29,304 bases of DNA. It comes from an uncultured Candidatus Melainabacteria bacterium (lineage in GTDB: Bacteria > Cyanobacteriota > Vampirovibrionia > Gastranaerophilales > Gastranaerophilaceae). The stretch lies in assembly GCA_934747325.1 (NCBI GenBank), contig CAKVGW010000020.1, forward strand, positions 1 through 29,304, written 5' to 3'. The notes under the pieces are model-generated. The model did not search any database, was not told the DNA's origin, and saw nothing but the letters and a program-made list of their open reading frames with translations. The position numbers were made by a program, and so were the translations under genes. Positions within the stretch are counted from its first letter, which is position 1; each line of letters opens with the position of its first letter. Positions 1-7,401 of the stretch are shown one piece after another.

Positions 1-164
1 CCTCAAACTCGCACACAAAGCCAATTACCCGAAATAATAGCACCATCTGTCATAATCGAAACAACTCAAAAAATACACTGGTCGTTAAAATACATTTGTG
101 GTTTAAAAGAAGCAAATGGAGGAAAGAACCACCACGGTGGTGAGAATCACCCCAAATATTAAAA
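1..164. other. Non-coding edge region, nothing recognised
   Basis: No open frame of useful length, tRNA or recognisable leader is visible on either strand. The only structure is a short imperfect GGTGG/CCACC dyad near 128-142. It may be the downstream flank of the tRNA operon or the end of a neighbour lying outside the window. Confidence 0.4.
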
Positions 165-187
165 AATCCCAGCGGCTAACTGGGATT
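165..187 (-). terminator. Intrinsic terminator of the tRNA operon
   Basis: An 8-bp perfect stem (AATCCCAG/CTGGGATT) with a 7-nt loop is followed on the minus strand by TTTTAATATTT. It lies just downstream of tRNA-Tyr in the direction of transcription, so it most likely ends the tRNA operon. The plus-strand side is also followed by A/T-rich sequence, so weak bidirectional action is possible. Confidence 0.8.
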
Positions 188-194
188 AAAAATT

Positions 195-277
195 TGGGCA
201 GGGGTGGATTCGAACCACCGTACACTCTCGTGAACAGATTTACAGTCTGTCGCCTTTAGCCACTCGGCCACCTACCC
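195..277 (-). tRNA. tRNA-Tyr (GTA)
   Basis: Read on the minus strand it folds as an 83-nt class II tRNA. The acceptor stem is GGGTAGG/CCTGCCC (one G-T pair) with discriminator A. The anticodon loop CTGTAAA gives anticodon GTA. There is a long variable arm, as expected for bacterial tyrosine tRNA, and a normal TTCGAAT T-loop. CCA is not encoded. It is the last gene of a minus-strand operon with two threonine tRNAs. Confidence 0.96.
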
Positions 278-298
278 ATATTAAATTGTCATTAAAAA

Positions 299-370
299 TG
301 CCTTTGACGAGATTTGAACTCGTGGCCTCTCCCTTACCAAGGGAGTGCGCTACCCCTGCGCCACAAAGGC
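299..370 (-). tRNA. tRNA-Thr (GGT)
   Basis: A 72-nt minus-strand cloverleaf. The acceptor is GCCTTTG/CAAAGGC with discriminator A, the D stem is GCGC/GCGC, the anticodon stem is CTCCC/GGGAG with loop TTGGTAA (anticodon GGT), and the T arm is ACGAG-TTCGAAT-CTCGT. CCA is not encoded. The 18 bases at its 5' end recur exactly at 446-463, in a broken copy just upstream in the operon. Confidence 0.96.
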
Positions 371-387
371 ATATTTCAGAAACTATT

Positions 388-463
388 TACTCCCTTTGGA
401 GTGCTACCTCTCATAAAAGATACTCAATCTTTTATTCGGCAGAGTCCCTGCGCCACAAAGGCA
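388..463 (-). pseudogene. tRNA-Thr(GGT) remnant split by a hairpin-bearing insert
   Basis: On the minus strand this begins exactly like the neighbouring tRNA-Thr (446-463 equals 354-371), through the acceptor 5' strand and the start of the D arm. After GCGCAGGG comes about 38 nt of foreign sequence containing a perfect 9-bp hairpin (413-421 with 427-435, 5-nt loop). GTAGC and a decayed anticodon-arm-like ACTCC/GGAGT stem follow. The T arm and acceptor 3' strand are not recognisable, so no functional tRNA can form. It lies between two intact tRNA genes and should be co-transcribed with them. Confidence 0.6.
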
Positions 464-466
464 AAT

Positions 467-500
467 GCCACAAGGGCTGTAAGAGAATCCTCTCTTTATT
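467..500. repeat. Third decayed tRNA-5'-like copy and small hairpin
   Basis: GCCACAAGGGC (467-477) resembles the GCCACAAAGGC of the tRNA-Thr 5' end seen at 362-370 and 454-462. It is followed by a 6-bp hairpin AAGAGA/TCTCTT (481-486 with 491-496). This may be further debris of tRNA-Thr duplication or a processing stem in the tRNA precursor. Confidence 0.3.
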
Positions 501-506
501 AAAAAA

Positions 507-578
507 AGCCGGTAATAGGAATCGAACCTACAACCTACGGTTTACAAAACCGTTGCTCTACCGTTGAGCTATACCGGC
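507..578 (-). tRNA. tRNA-Thr (TGT)
   Basis: A 72-nt minus-strand cloverleaf. The acceptor is GCCGGTA/TACCGGC with discriminator T, the anticodon stem is ACGGT/ACCGT with loop TTTGTAA (anticodon TGT), and the T loop is TTCGATT. CCA is not encoded. It is the promoter-proximal gene of the operon; the -10 box ends 11 nt upstream of its first base. Confidence 0.96.
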
Positions 579-588
579 GACAAGATTT

Positions 589-617
589 ATCTTAACTTAA
601 ACATTTTTTAATGTCAA
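589..617 (-). promoter_or_regulatory. Sigma-70-type promoter of the tRNA operon
   Basis: On the minus strand a perfect TTGACA (-35, 612-617) is separated by exactly 17 nt from TAAGAT (-10, 589-594). Transcription should start a few bases before tRNA-Thr(TGT). Confidence 0.85.
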
Positions 618-670
618 CAATTTTATTTTTATTGTAAGAGCAAAATAGAAATTTCCTCTTTTTAGCAATA

Positions 671-1516
671 TTAAAATTTCGCATAAGAACCGATTATTCT
701 GACACTTTGACACAACGGCTCAAGTTCAGATATTAATTGTTTAATAATGTCATCTTGTTTATGTCCGTCAAAATCAATAAATACAGCTTGTTCTTCTGCA
801 TTATTATTCATCATTTTTGAATTAATTTGCGTTATATTAATATGATACTTAACAAAAGCTTGTACTATATCCAACAAAGCCCCTTGACGGTCTTCTAAGA
901 AAAGAACAAGGCTTGTTTTGTCTTGGCCCGTCGGTTGCGTTTCCCCATCGCCAATTACTATAAATCTTCGCTTATTATTTTTATCATCCTCAATATGCTC
1001 TTTTAAAACATTCAGATTATAAATTTCAGCGGTTTTATGAGTTCCTATTATTGAATAAGTCAAGTTATAATTACTCAATAATCTTGCTGATTCATCCATG
1101 CTTTCAGCTACAACAATATTCAATTGTCTTGGCATTTCGTCTTTTACGAAGTTTTTACATTTACCCAAAGCATTCGGATTCGCAATTAAACCGGTTAAGC
1201 TGTAAAATTCGGTTGTCTTAGACAATATACAATCATTCACCGGTATTATTGTTTCTGCCAAAATTTGGATATTCTGATTTTTTGTTTGTATAAGATTATC
1301 TATAGTTTCTCTAATAATTCCCTTGTAAGTTGTTTCTACAGGTAAAACCGCAATCGCATTACAATTTTCATCCACATATTCTATACATTCTTTGATAGAA
1401 GTAAGTGAGCGTTGGTATAAAAATAAATCATACGCATTAAAAAGCACATCTTTTGCAATTTCCGAATATGAACCACCCATACCCAGACATACTACTTCAT
1501 TAAAATCTTCAAACAT
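671..1516 (-). CDS. Prephenate dehydratase-like protein with altered active site
   Basis: A 281-residue protein with the overall layout of prephenate dehydratase (the step to phenylpyruvate in phenylalanine synthesis): a PDT domain (about 7-188) and a C-terminal ACT domain (about 202-276, with GAL at 212-214). Family landmarks align: GGSYSE (14-19), the region around 57-76, and EHIEDDKNNKRRF (173-185). Several usually conserved residues differ. The E-N-S motif reads E-T-T (61-63), H-P-Q reads N-P-N (113-115), and the catalytic Thr of the T-R-F motif is Arg183. The ESRP allosteric motif of the ACT domain is N-S-K-M (232-235). GGAG sits 7 nt before the ATG. It may be an inactive or repurposed paralogue, or a divergent enzyme; the fold assignment is firm, activity is not. 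Confidence 0.82.
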   Translation of the reverse strand: MFEDFNEVVCLGMGGSYSEIAKDVLFNAYDLFLYQRSLTSIKECIEYVDENCNAIAVLPVETTYKGIIRETIDNLIQTKNQNIQILAETIIPVNDCILSKTTEFYSLTGLIANPNALGKCKNFVKDEMPRQLNIVVAESMDESARLLSNYNLTYSIIGTHKTAEIYNLNVLKEHIEDDKNNKRRFIVIGDGETQPTGQDKTSLVLFLEDRQGALLDIVQAFVKYHINITQINSKMMNNNAEEQAVFIDFDGHKQDDIIKQLISELEPLCQSVRIIGSYAKF

Positions 1517-1539
1517 AATAAACTCCGTCTATAAGAAAT

Positions 1540-1545
1540 ATTATA
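1540..1545 (-). promoter_or_regulatory. Candidate -10 box for the dehydratase-like gene
   Basis: A perfect TATAAT on the minus strand lies 24 nt upstream of the start codon. The -35 position is only a T-run, so the promoter call rests on the -10 box and location. Confidence 0.4.
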
Positions 1546-1673
1546 CTACAAAGTAGAATTATAAAAAATAAAAACAAATAGATATTAAATTTATATTAAA
1601 TTTAATAAGTACGGATTTACATCTAAAATTAATGAAGTATTATATTAATAAAATTTATAGAAAGGAATTGAGT

Positions 1674-1973
1674 ATGAGCGTATTTGAAGCCGGAATGATG
1701 GTATGTTTTGGTATAAGCTGGCCGGTTGCAGCCTTAAAAACATATAGATGTAAATGTGTGCACGGAAAAAGCATTCATTTTTCTATGTTAATTTTATTAG
1801 GTTATATTTGCGGAATCACACACAAAGTGCTGGATGACATGGATTGGGTATTTTGGTTGTACATTCTAAACACAATATTCCTGTTAATTGATATGTTTCT
1901 ATATTGGAAATACAAAGATAATAAAGCTCCGGTAGAAGAAGATGTTGAAATCAATGAAGCAGTAGATGCTTAA
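1674..1973 (+). CDS. Small membrane protein, PQ-loop/SemiSWEET-like
   Basis: A 99-residue protein beginning MSVFEAGMMVCFG. The start at 1674 is preferred over one 42 nt upstream because AAAGGA lies 8 nt before it. Three hydrophobic segments are visible (about 4-20, 34-52 and 58-77), with a charged Glu/Asp-rich tail. The pattern of a conserved Trp-Pro in the first helix, KTYRCK, a GKS turn and a last helix ending LYWKYK resembles single PQ-loop (triple-helix) proteins such as SemiSWEET transporters, but the PQ dipeptide itself is replaced by WP. Function as a sugar transporter is not shown. It is a single-gene unit ended by a strong terminator. Confidence 0.6.
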   Translation: MSVFEAGMMVCFGISWPVAALKTYRCKCVHGKSIHFSMLILLGYICGITHKVLDDMDWVFWLYILNTIFLLIDMFLYWKYKDNKAPVEEDVEINEAVDA

Positions 1974-1975
1974 AG

Positions 1976-2014
1976 TTTAAATGGCGTGAATGCAAAGCAT
2001 TCACGCCATTTAAA
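1976..2014. terminator. Strong bidirectional terminator
   Basis: A near-perfect 18-bp stem around a 3-nt AAA loop, with A-rich left and T-rich right flanks. It lies between the 3' ends of two convergent genes, so it can serve both. Confidence 0.85.
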
Positions 2015-2034
2015 AATATATTTCGTTCTACATG

Positions 2035-3270
2035 TTAGCTTCCGGTTACACCATCTTTACTCTTTTGATAATTTTTCTTCATTTCTTCTTGGCGTTGCAT
2101 TATTTTCAGCATTGTTGCCATATCCATTTGCTGAATTTTGCGCTCATATTCTACTTTTTTAACTTTTTCATCAAATTTCTTAGCTTCTTTTGCATCTTTT
2201 TCTTTGGCTTTTGCAAGTTCTTTTGCTTGTTTTGCATCAAATTCAACTTCTGAAACTGGAATAACTTCAGCTTCTTCTTCCATTCTATAACCTACAATAG
2301 AAATCGGAATACTTGAGCCTGTCAAAGATTCCAGCCTTGAATTTTCGCCATAAACATCAATACTCCACGTTCCTAAAAATTTAGGAACATCACCTGTGTA
2401 TGCGTAAGCACAAACAACAACTCTGTTTTCATCATTAGCGTCAAAACCTAAAGGATAAATATCCCAACGTTTTTCATCAAAATCGACTCCACCCGCTTGT
2501 GCCCAATAATTCACAATGGCATCTCTTATTTGTGGTAACTTTTGAGCTTCTTTTCTATTAAAATCATATACCCATAAATTTGTCTGCCAAATTCCATCAT
2601 GTCTGTAACCGATTTTTTCTTTAACTACAAGTTTTGTATTGTCACTTGAAAAATCAATCGGAGTGAGCGTTCTAAAGATAAATTTTGTATCAATTGACTT
2701 ATCAGTAGAAATCAAAGGTTTATCAACTTTGTTTAAAATATTAGCTTTCTTGACTTTTTCAATATCCGATAGCGAAGGGTCAAGATTTATTAAAAACAAA
2801 TCACAACTTGTACAATCAGACTGCGCGTAATAATAAACCGCAGGGTAAACCAATTTTGTAAAATCTCCTGAAACAATTCCTTGAGCGTTTATTTGTCTAT
2901 CAAAATTTAATTTTCTTGGCAAACTCAACTCAGGACTGCCAACGGGGTCATTATATTTTACAAGATGAAATTTCTTTTGCGGAACATAAACCATGTTTTC
3001 ATCTTTTGGCATCTCTGCTTTATCTAAAATTTTTGCACTAATTTCACGTCTTGATTTTGCTCGAGATTCATTTTCGTATTCTTCAACCGTCATATAGCCT
3101 GATTTAGGCATTTTACTTTTTTCGTATTTTTCAGTTTCACCGACTTTATCAACGTTATTTCTATAAATTGTTTCAGCAACAACTCTATCCTGTTTTTTCA
3201 TAATAGGATATTTCATTTGGTTGAAATGGATTTTTGCAGCCATTATCATGCCGGCTAATGCTTCAAACAT
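2035..3270 (-). CDS. Unknown 411-aa protein coupled to a two-component system
   Basis: I do not recognise this protein. The start at 3270 (MFEALAGM) is chosen because its ATG shares one base with the stop codon of the upstream regulator (TAATG), a translational-coupling arrangement. The N-terminus is a mildly hydrophobic helix followed by a basic/charged stretch to about 110. The middle (about 110-330) has recurring beta-strand-like stretches such as LWVYDFNRK and WDIYPLGFD, hinting at a beta-rich, possibly propeller-like domain, with a CTSC pair near 150. From about 340 the protein becomes a Lys/Glu/Ala-rich probable coiled coil. No signal peptide is evident. Its position suggests it works with the kinase/regulator pair, for example as an output or accessory protein. 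Confidence 0.7.
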   Translation of the reverse strand: MFEALAGMIMAAKIHFNQMKYPIMKKQDRVVAETIYRNNVDKVGETEKYEKSKMPKSGYMTVEEYENESRAKSRREISAKILDKAEMPKDENMVYVPQKKFHLVKYNDPVGSPELSLPRKLNFDRQINAQGIVSGDFTKLVYPAVYYYAQSDCTSCDLFLINLDPSLSDIEKVKKANILNKVDKPLISTDKSIDTKFIFRTLTPIDFSSDNTKLVVKEKIGYRHDGIWQTNLWVYDFNRKEAQKLPQIRDAIVNYWAQAGGVDFDEKRWDIYPLGFDANDENRVVVCAYAYTGDVPKFLGTWSIDVYGENSRLESLTGSSIPISIVGYRMEEEAEVIPVSEVEFDAKQAKELAKAKEKDAKEAKKFDEKVKKVEYERKIQQMDMATMLKIMQRQEEMKKNYQKSKDGVTGS

Positions 3271-3929
3271 TAAACTAATCCTTCTTTCATTGCTGTAACG
3301 GTTGCTTGAGTTCTGGATGAAACACAAAGTTTTTGCAAAATACTGTGAACGTGAGCTTTTGCAGTCGCTTTTGTAATAACTAATTTATCTGCAATTTGCG
3401 GATTAGAAAGACCTTCAACCATAAGTTCCAAAACATCCAATTCTCTTTCTGTTAAACCGTAGGAATTGTTTGATTTTTTAGGTTCAGGTTCTGTAACAAC
3501 ATTTGCGCTTGGTTTTTGAAGGTTTGAAAATACCATTTTTGCAATGCTCGGATCTATCCAACCAACACCTTCATAAACGGATTTAATCGCGGAAATTGTT
3601 TGTTCAGGTGTTGCACCTTTCATAATATAACCGTCAGCACCGGCTTTAAAAGCTTCAAATACATCGTTTTCACTATCACGTGAAGTAAAGATTAAAATTT
3701 TAACGTCAGGATTAAACTCTTTAATACGTTGAGTCGCTTCAATACCGTCAATATTTGGAAGTCCGATGTCCATAAGAATTACATCAGGTGAAAATTCACG
3801 AGCCTTTTTAATTCCGTCTAATCCATCTGCTGATTCTGCAACAAGCGTAATACCTTCTGCTTTATCTAAAAGCATTGATAAACCCATTCTATAAAGTTCG
3901 TGGTCTTCAACTAATAAAGTATTTATCAT
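3270..3929 (-). CDS. NarL/LuxR-family response regulator
   Basis: A 219-residue regulator. The receiver domain (1-120) has the acidic pocket E8-D9, phospho-acceptor Asp54 (VILMDIGLP), Thr82 and Lys104. A linker of about 35 residues precedes a LuxR-type helix-turn-helix (about 154-215) containing the typical LTERELDVLELM and SNPQIADKL segments. It should bind DNA when phosphorylated. Its ATG overlaps the TGA of the upstream kinase gene (ATGA), and its own stop overlaps the next start, so the three genes form a translationally coupled unit. The kinase is the obvious partner. Target genes cannot be named from the sequence. Confidence 0.95.
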   Translation of the reverse strand: MINTLLVEDHELYRMGLSMLLDKAEGITLVAESADGLDGIKKAREFSPDVILMDIGLPNIDGIEATQRIKEFNPDVKILIFTSRDSENDVFEAFKAGADGYIMKGATPEQTISAIKSVYEGVGWIDPSIAKMVFSNLQKPSANVVTEPEPKKSNNSYGLTERELDVLELMVEGLSNPQIADKLVITKATAKAHVHSILQKLCVSSRTQATVTAMKEGLV

Positions 3930-5479
3930 ACTAAACTTCCTTCTTTTTGAATAACTGAATCCGTAAGCAGGAATGAAAACTCACTGCCCTTATTTAACGT
4001 ACTTTCCAACCAAATTTTACCACCATGCGATTCTATAATTTGTCTTGACAAATATAAACCTAAACCTGTGCCTGTTGAACGTTTTTTGCTTGTGCCTTGT
4101 GAAAATCTTTGGAACATGTTTGGAATATCTTCTTGAGGAATTCCCGAACCGTTGTCGGACACAGAGAAAATTAAGTCATTACCTTCATTTTTTAAAGTTA
4201 TAACAACTCGTCCGCCATTTTGCGTATAATTTATCGCATTTCCGCAAAGATTGCAAATTACACGTCTGATTTCACTTCTATCAGCGTTTACGGTCAAATC
4301 TTTGTTTGTACATTCAATCTTAAATTCAATTTCTTTTGTTTGTGCAAGCGGCTGCAACTCATTATACACTTGCTCAACAAGATTATACATGTTAAAGTTC
4401 GTTTTAGTTAACTCTAACTTATCCGCATCATATTTATAAACTTCTAAAAGAGCATTAACTAAGCCCAGCAAATCTTCGTTACTTTTTTGCATTGTCGCAA
4501 GTAAAAGTTTTTGTTTTTCATCCAATTCGCCCAAAGCACCGTTGAGGAAGAATGTTAGTGTTTGAATAGCAGCTAACAATGGAGTTCTCAAATCGTGTGT
4601 AAGCGTTGCAATAAAATCATCTCTTAATTTATCTGATTTTTTTTGTTCAGTCACATCCCTAATTACACCGACAAAACGTTTATATTCGTCATCAGGATTA
4701 ATCCTTGCAAAACTGATTTCTACAGGCGTTTCAGTATTGCTCAAAGGATTTTTGATGTAGAATTCTCTCAAAAGTAGTTCGCTTTCATCAAGCTTATGTA
4801 GTTCTTTTGAAATAAAAGTTTTTTTGCTAAACAAATAATCGTCAATGGAGGTCATTAACAATTTCTCCCCAACAAGTCCGATTAAAGTTTCGCATGCCGG
4901 ATTTACTTGTTCTATAATTCCGTCTTCATTAATAATTACAATTCCGTCAGCACAATAATTAAAAATTCCTTCTAATTTTGCATTAGATTGTTTCAAGTCT
5001 GCTGTACGTTCTTCAACTATTTGTTCCAAGTTGTGTGAATATTTTTCCAATTCTTTTTTAGCTTCTTCTAATTCAGAAATCTTTTGTCTTAATTCGCTTA
5101 AAAGATAGCTTCTTTCAATACCATTTTTGATATTGATAATTAAGTCATCATTATTCCAAGGTTTTTCAATGTATCTGTAAAGCCCGATTTCATTGATAGC
5201 CTTAATAGCGTTTTCTTTATCAGCGTAACCCGTTAGTAAAATTTTACTCACTTCAGGGTAAAGTTTTTTTACTTCTGATAAAAATTCTAAACCATTCATT
5301 TCAGGCATCAAAAAATCTGAAATTACTAAATCCGGTTGATTATCTTTTAAAAAAGTTAATGCATCCTTTGGACTATTAAAAAAATGAGCATCAGAAAAGC
5401 CTTCAACTTTAAGCAATGTCTTAAACGCAGAAGTAACTATTCTTTCATCATCGACTACTACAATCTTCCCCTTAATCAT
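3926..5479 (-). CDS. REC-PAS-histidine kinase
   Basis: A 517-residue soluble kinase with domains in unusual order. An N-terminal receiver (1-120) has D10-D11, phospho-acceptor Asp55 and Lys106 in YIEKPW. A coiled coil (about 122-170) is followed by a PAS domain (about 168-280). HisKA has phospho-His295 in THDLRTP, and a HATPase domain carries DNGSGIP and GTGLGLYLS boxes. There is no membrane segment, so it senses a cytoplasmic signal or receives phosphate from another kinase through its own receiver. The 4-nt overlap with the LuxR-type regulator gene makes that protein the likely recipient. Upstream is a divergent promoter region shared with a pilin gene. Confidence 0.95.
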   Translation of the reverse strand: MIKGKIVVVDDERIVTSAFKTLLKVEGFSDAHFFNSPKDALTFLKDNQPDLVISDFLMPEMNGLEFLSEVKKLYPEVSKILLTGYADKENAIKAINEIGLYRYIEKPWNNDDLIINIKNGIERSYLLSELRQKISELEEAKKELEKYSHNLEQIVEERTADLKQSNAKLEGIFNYCADGIVIINEDGIIEQVNPACETLIGLVGEKLLMTSIDDYLFSKKTFISKELHKLDESELLLREFYIKNPLSNTETPVEISFARINPDDEYKRFVGVIRDVTEQKKSDKLRDDFIATLTHDLRTPLLAAIQTLTFFLNGALGELDEKQKLLLATMQKSNEDLLGLVNALLEVYKYDADKLELTKTNFNMYNLVEQVYNELQPLAQTKEIEFKIECTNKDLTVNADRSEIRRVICNLCGNAINYTQNGGRVVITLKNEGNDLIFSVSDNGSGIPQEDIPNMFQRFSQGTSKKRSTGTGLGLYLSRQIIESHGGKIWLESTLNKGSEFSFLLTDSVIQKEGSLV

Positions 5480-5518
5480 ATTTCTATATTAACCCAAAGA
5501 TTAATATTAGACAAATTA

Positions 5519-5546
5519 TTAACTTTTATAAATAATATGTTATAAT
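5519..5546 (+). promoter_or_regulatory. Candidate promoter of the pilin gene
   Basis: TTAACT (-35) and a perfect TATAAT (-10, 5541-5546) with a 16-nt spacer, 32 nt before the pilin start. It lies in the 98-bp divergent gap between the kinase operon and the pilin. Confidence 0.6.
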
Positions 5547-5577
5547 CAAAGTACAAATTTTTAATTGGAGAGTTTTT

Positions 5578-6294
5578 ATGATGAACCGAAATGGCTTTAC
5601 TTTGATGGAAATTTTAATTTCTTTAGGAATTGTCGGAGTTGTTGCCGCTGTAACAGTCCCGTCACTGGTAGGCTCCACTAACAACAAGAATATTGGAAAT
5701 GCCCTCGCAAGAAGCGTCGAACTTATTCAACAAGGTTTTACTAATATTAAAGTTGAAGCACAAAAAAACAGTGCAGATGACACCGTTTTTGAAAACCTTG
5801 CAATGATTAAAAAAAGCGATTTAGGTTTAGACGGAGAAGCATATATAACGGACGACAATTCTTTCTATAATGATACTAGAAGTTTTTTAGGAACAGAAGA
5901 AAGTAGCTACAACATTAATAGTATTAAAAACTTTAGCGGAAGTGATATTGAAAACAATTTGCTTCAAGACTTTACTGCATATAAATTCAACAAAGCAAAT
6001 ATGGTTGTAATGTTTCAAAATGTCACAAACAACGACATTGCAAATGCTGACAATGACACCATCATATCTAAAGTATTAATTGATGCAAACGGAGTTGCCG
6101 GTCCTAACAGGTTTGGTAAAGATGTTTTCTTGTTCGGCTTAACTAATGCAGGCACACTGATTCCTGCAGGAACAGAACAATACAATGATTTTGATAACAC
6201 TATAACAACAGGAGCTTGTAGTGGTGCTAGTGTCGGAGATGGTACAGCATGCGCTGCTCGAGTTATGGCAGATAAATGGCAAATAAAATATTAA
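5578..6294 (+). CDS. Type IV pilin-like / pseudopilin protein
   Basis: A 238-residue protein with a short basic leader and classic prepilin peptidase site: MMNRNG followed by FTLMEI, giving a mature N-terminal Phe and Glu at mature position 5. The hydrophobic helix runs to about residue 33. The remainder is a soluble, Asn/Asp-rich head. The last third has DANGVAGPN followed by GKDVFLF, a pattern seen in pseudopilin-like heads and possibly calcium-binding. Two Cys (CSGAS... and CAAR) near the C-terminus could form a disulfide. GGAGAG lies just before the start. No secretion ATPase or other pilin gene is adjacent, so whether it belongs to a pilus or a type II-like system is open. Confidence 0.88.
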   Translation: MMNRNGFTLMEILISLGIVGVVAAVTVPSLVGSTNNKNIGNALARSVELIQQGFTNIKVEAQKNSADDTVFENLAMIKKSDLGLDGEAYITDDNSFYNDTRSFLGTEESSYNINSIKNFSGSDIENNLLQDFTAYKFNKANMVVMFQNVTNNDIANADNDTIISKVLIDANGVAGPNRFGKDVFLFGLTNAGTLIPAGTEQYNDFDNTITTGACSGASVGDGTACAARVMADKWQIKY

Positions 6295-6320
6295 TTTTTG
6301 AATAAAGAAAGGAAAATAAA

Positions 6321-6554
6321 ATGGCAGAAGCAAAAATTTTGGCAACAATCGATAGAACAGATACAGAACAATTACAAATTTCTATTTCAGAATATAAAGG
6401 TAAAAGTTATTTTAACTTGAGAATTTATTACACGACAGATGAAGGTGCAACTTGGCTTCCTACAAAAAAAGGCGTAACTTTTGCTCCTGACCAATTAGAT
6501 GTATTGTCAGACGCTATTGAAGAAGCAAAAAAAGAGTTTATGGCAGAAGAATAG
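6321..6554 (+). CDS. PC4/YdbC-like ssDNA-binding protein
   Basis: A 77-residue protein with the single-domain layout of the PC4/p15 transcriptional coactivator family (YdbC-like in bacteria). Strand-rich residues 14-37 (LQISISEYKGKSYFNLRIYY) are followed by a WLPTKKGV turn, then a C-terminal amphipathic helix from about 54. In this family the curved sheet binds single-stranded nucleic acid and the helix dimerises. AGGAAAA precedes the ATG. It lies 26 nt after the pilin gene in the same direction and may be co-transcribed; a functional link with the pilin is not obvious. Confidence 0.8.
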   Translation: MAEAKILATIDRTDTEQLQISISEYKGKSYFNLRIYYTTDEGATWLPTKKGVTFAPDQLDVLSDAIEEAKKEFMAEE

Positions 6555-6576
6555 AGAAGAAAGCAGAATAGTTGAT

Positions 6577-6678
6577 AAGTTGAAAAGCGGAAAAGTTCGT
6601 TATGTTCGCTAACGCTCACAATTTATTTATGTTTATAAACAAACTTTTCAACTCTTCAACCTTTCCACTTTTCAACTT
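6577..6678. repeat. Long imperfect inverted repeat made of AGTTGAAAAG words
   Basis: Left arm 6577-6597 and right arm 6658-6678 are reverse complements at 19 of 21 positions. A second word at 6641-6653 can pair with the same left arm. The element fills the gap between the PC4-like gene and the soluble kinase, and could act as a weak terminator or RNA-stability element. Confidence 0.65.
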
Positions 6679-6696
6679 AGTAGAAAAAGGTCTTTC

Positions 6697-7401
6697 ATGA
6701 GTATTCAAGACGAATTCATAGCAACAGTTTCACATGAGATGCGAACACCTCTTACAAGCATAAGAGGTTTTTCGCAAACTCTTTTAAACTCTTGGGATAA
6801 AATTAAAGACGAAGATAAAAAGAAATTTATCGGGATTATCGAAGATCAGTCAAATAGACTTATCCACCTTGTTGAAAATATTTTATCCGTTTCAAAAATG
6901 AATGCGGGAAATCAAGTTCTAAAACAAGTTGACATAAACGCTTGCATTAAAAGAGTTTTGCCTATACTGGAAGAACAGCACAAACAAAATAAATTTGAAA
7001 CAAAATTGAGCAAAGAAAACCCGATTGCATATATTGACGAAGATAAATTTCAACAAATTATGACAAATCTTATTGATAATGCCGGCAAGTATTCAGAAAA
7101 AGAAATTATTGTATCAACTGAAATCCAAAACGATACAATAAAAATCAAGGTTCAAGATTTTGGCGTTGGTATAAAAGAAGAAGATTTTAATAAAATTTTC
7201 CAAAAGTTTTCAAGACTTGAAAACCATTTAACAAGTAAAACTCAAGGAAACGGTTTAGGACTTTATATAACAAAACAACTTGTTGAGAATATGGGCGGAA
7301 AAATTGGTTTTGTAAGTAAATTTGGTGAAGGTACAACTTTTGAAGTTGATTTTCCGATTTATAATCAAGAGGAGGCTCTAAAATGCTCTCAAATGTCTTG
7401 A
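6697..7401 (+). CDS. Short soluble histidine kinase without sensor domain
   Basis: A 234-residue kinase that begins directly with the HisKA dimerisation/phosphotransfer domain: phospho-His13 in VSHEMRTPLTS. An HATPase domain follows with the N-box (NLIDNAGKY), G1 (DFGVGI) and G2 (GNGLGLYI). There is no sensor, HAMP or membrane segment. AAAAAGG lies 6 nt before the ATG. The 3' end overlaps the next gene by 19 nt, so it is translated with the REC-GGDEF-REC protein. Sensing must come from a partner protein, possibly that downstream multi-domain regulator. The start is supported by the ribosome-binding site and by the inverted repeat upstream, which does not code. Confidence 0.92.
   Translation: MSIQDEFIATVSHEMRTPLTSIRGFSQTLLNSWDKIKDEDKKKFIGIIEDQSNRLIHLVENILSVSKMNAGNQVLKQVDINACIKRVLPILEEQHKQNKFETKLSKENPIAYIDEDKFQQIMTNLIDNAGKYSEKEIIVSTEIQNDTIKIKVQDFGVGIKEEDFNKIFQKFSRLENHLTSKTQGNGLGLYITKQLVENMGGKIGFVSKFGEGTTFEVDFPIYNQEEALKCSQMS

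Noticed and set aside
286..567. A 93-residue plus-strand open frame over the tRNA cluster
   Set aside because: It runs antisense through two intact tRNA genes and the remnant and resembles no protein; the tRNA folds explain the sequence.
2032..2253. A plus-strand Phe-rich frame looking like a membrane protein
   Set aside because: It is the complement of the Lys/Glu-rich coiled-coil codons of the 411-residue gene on the minus strand, which turn into Phe/Leu when read in reverse.
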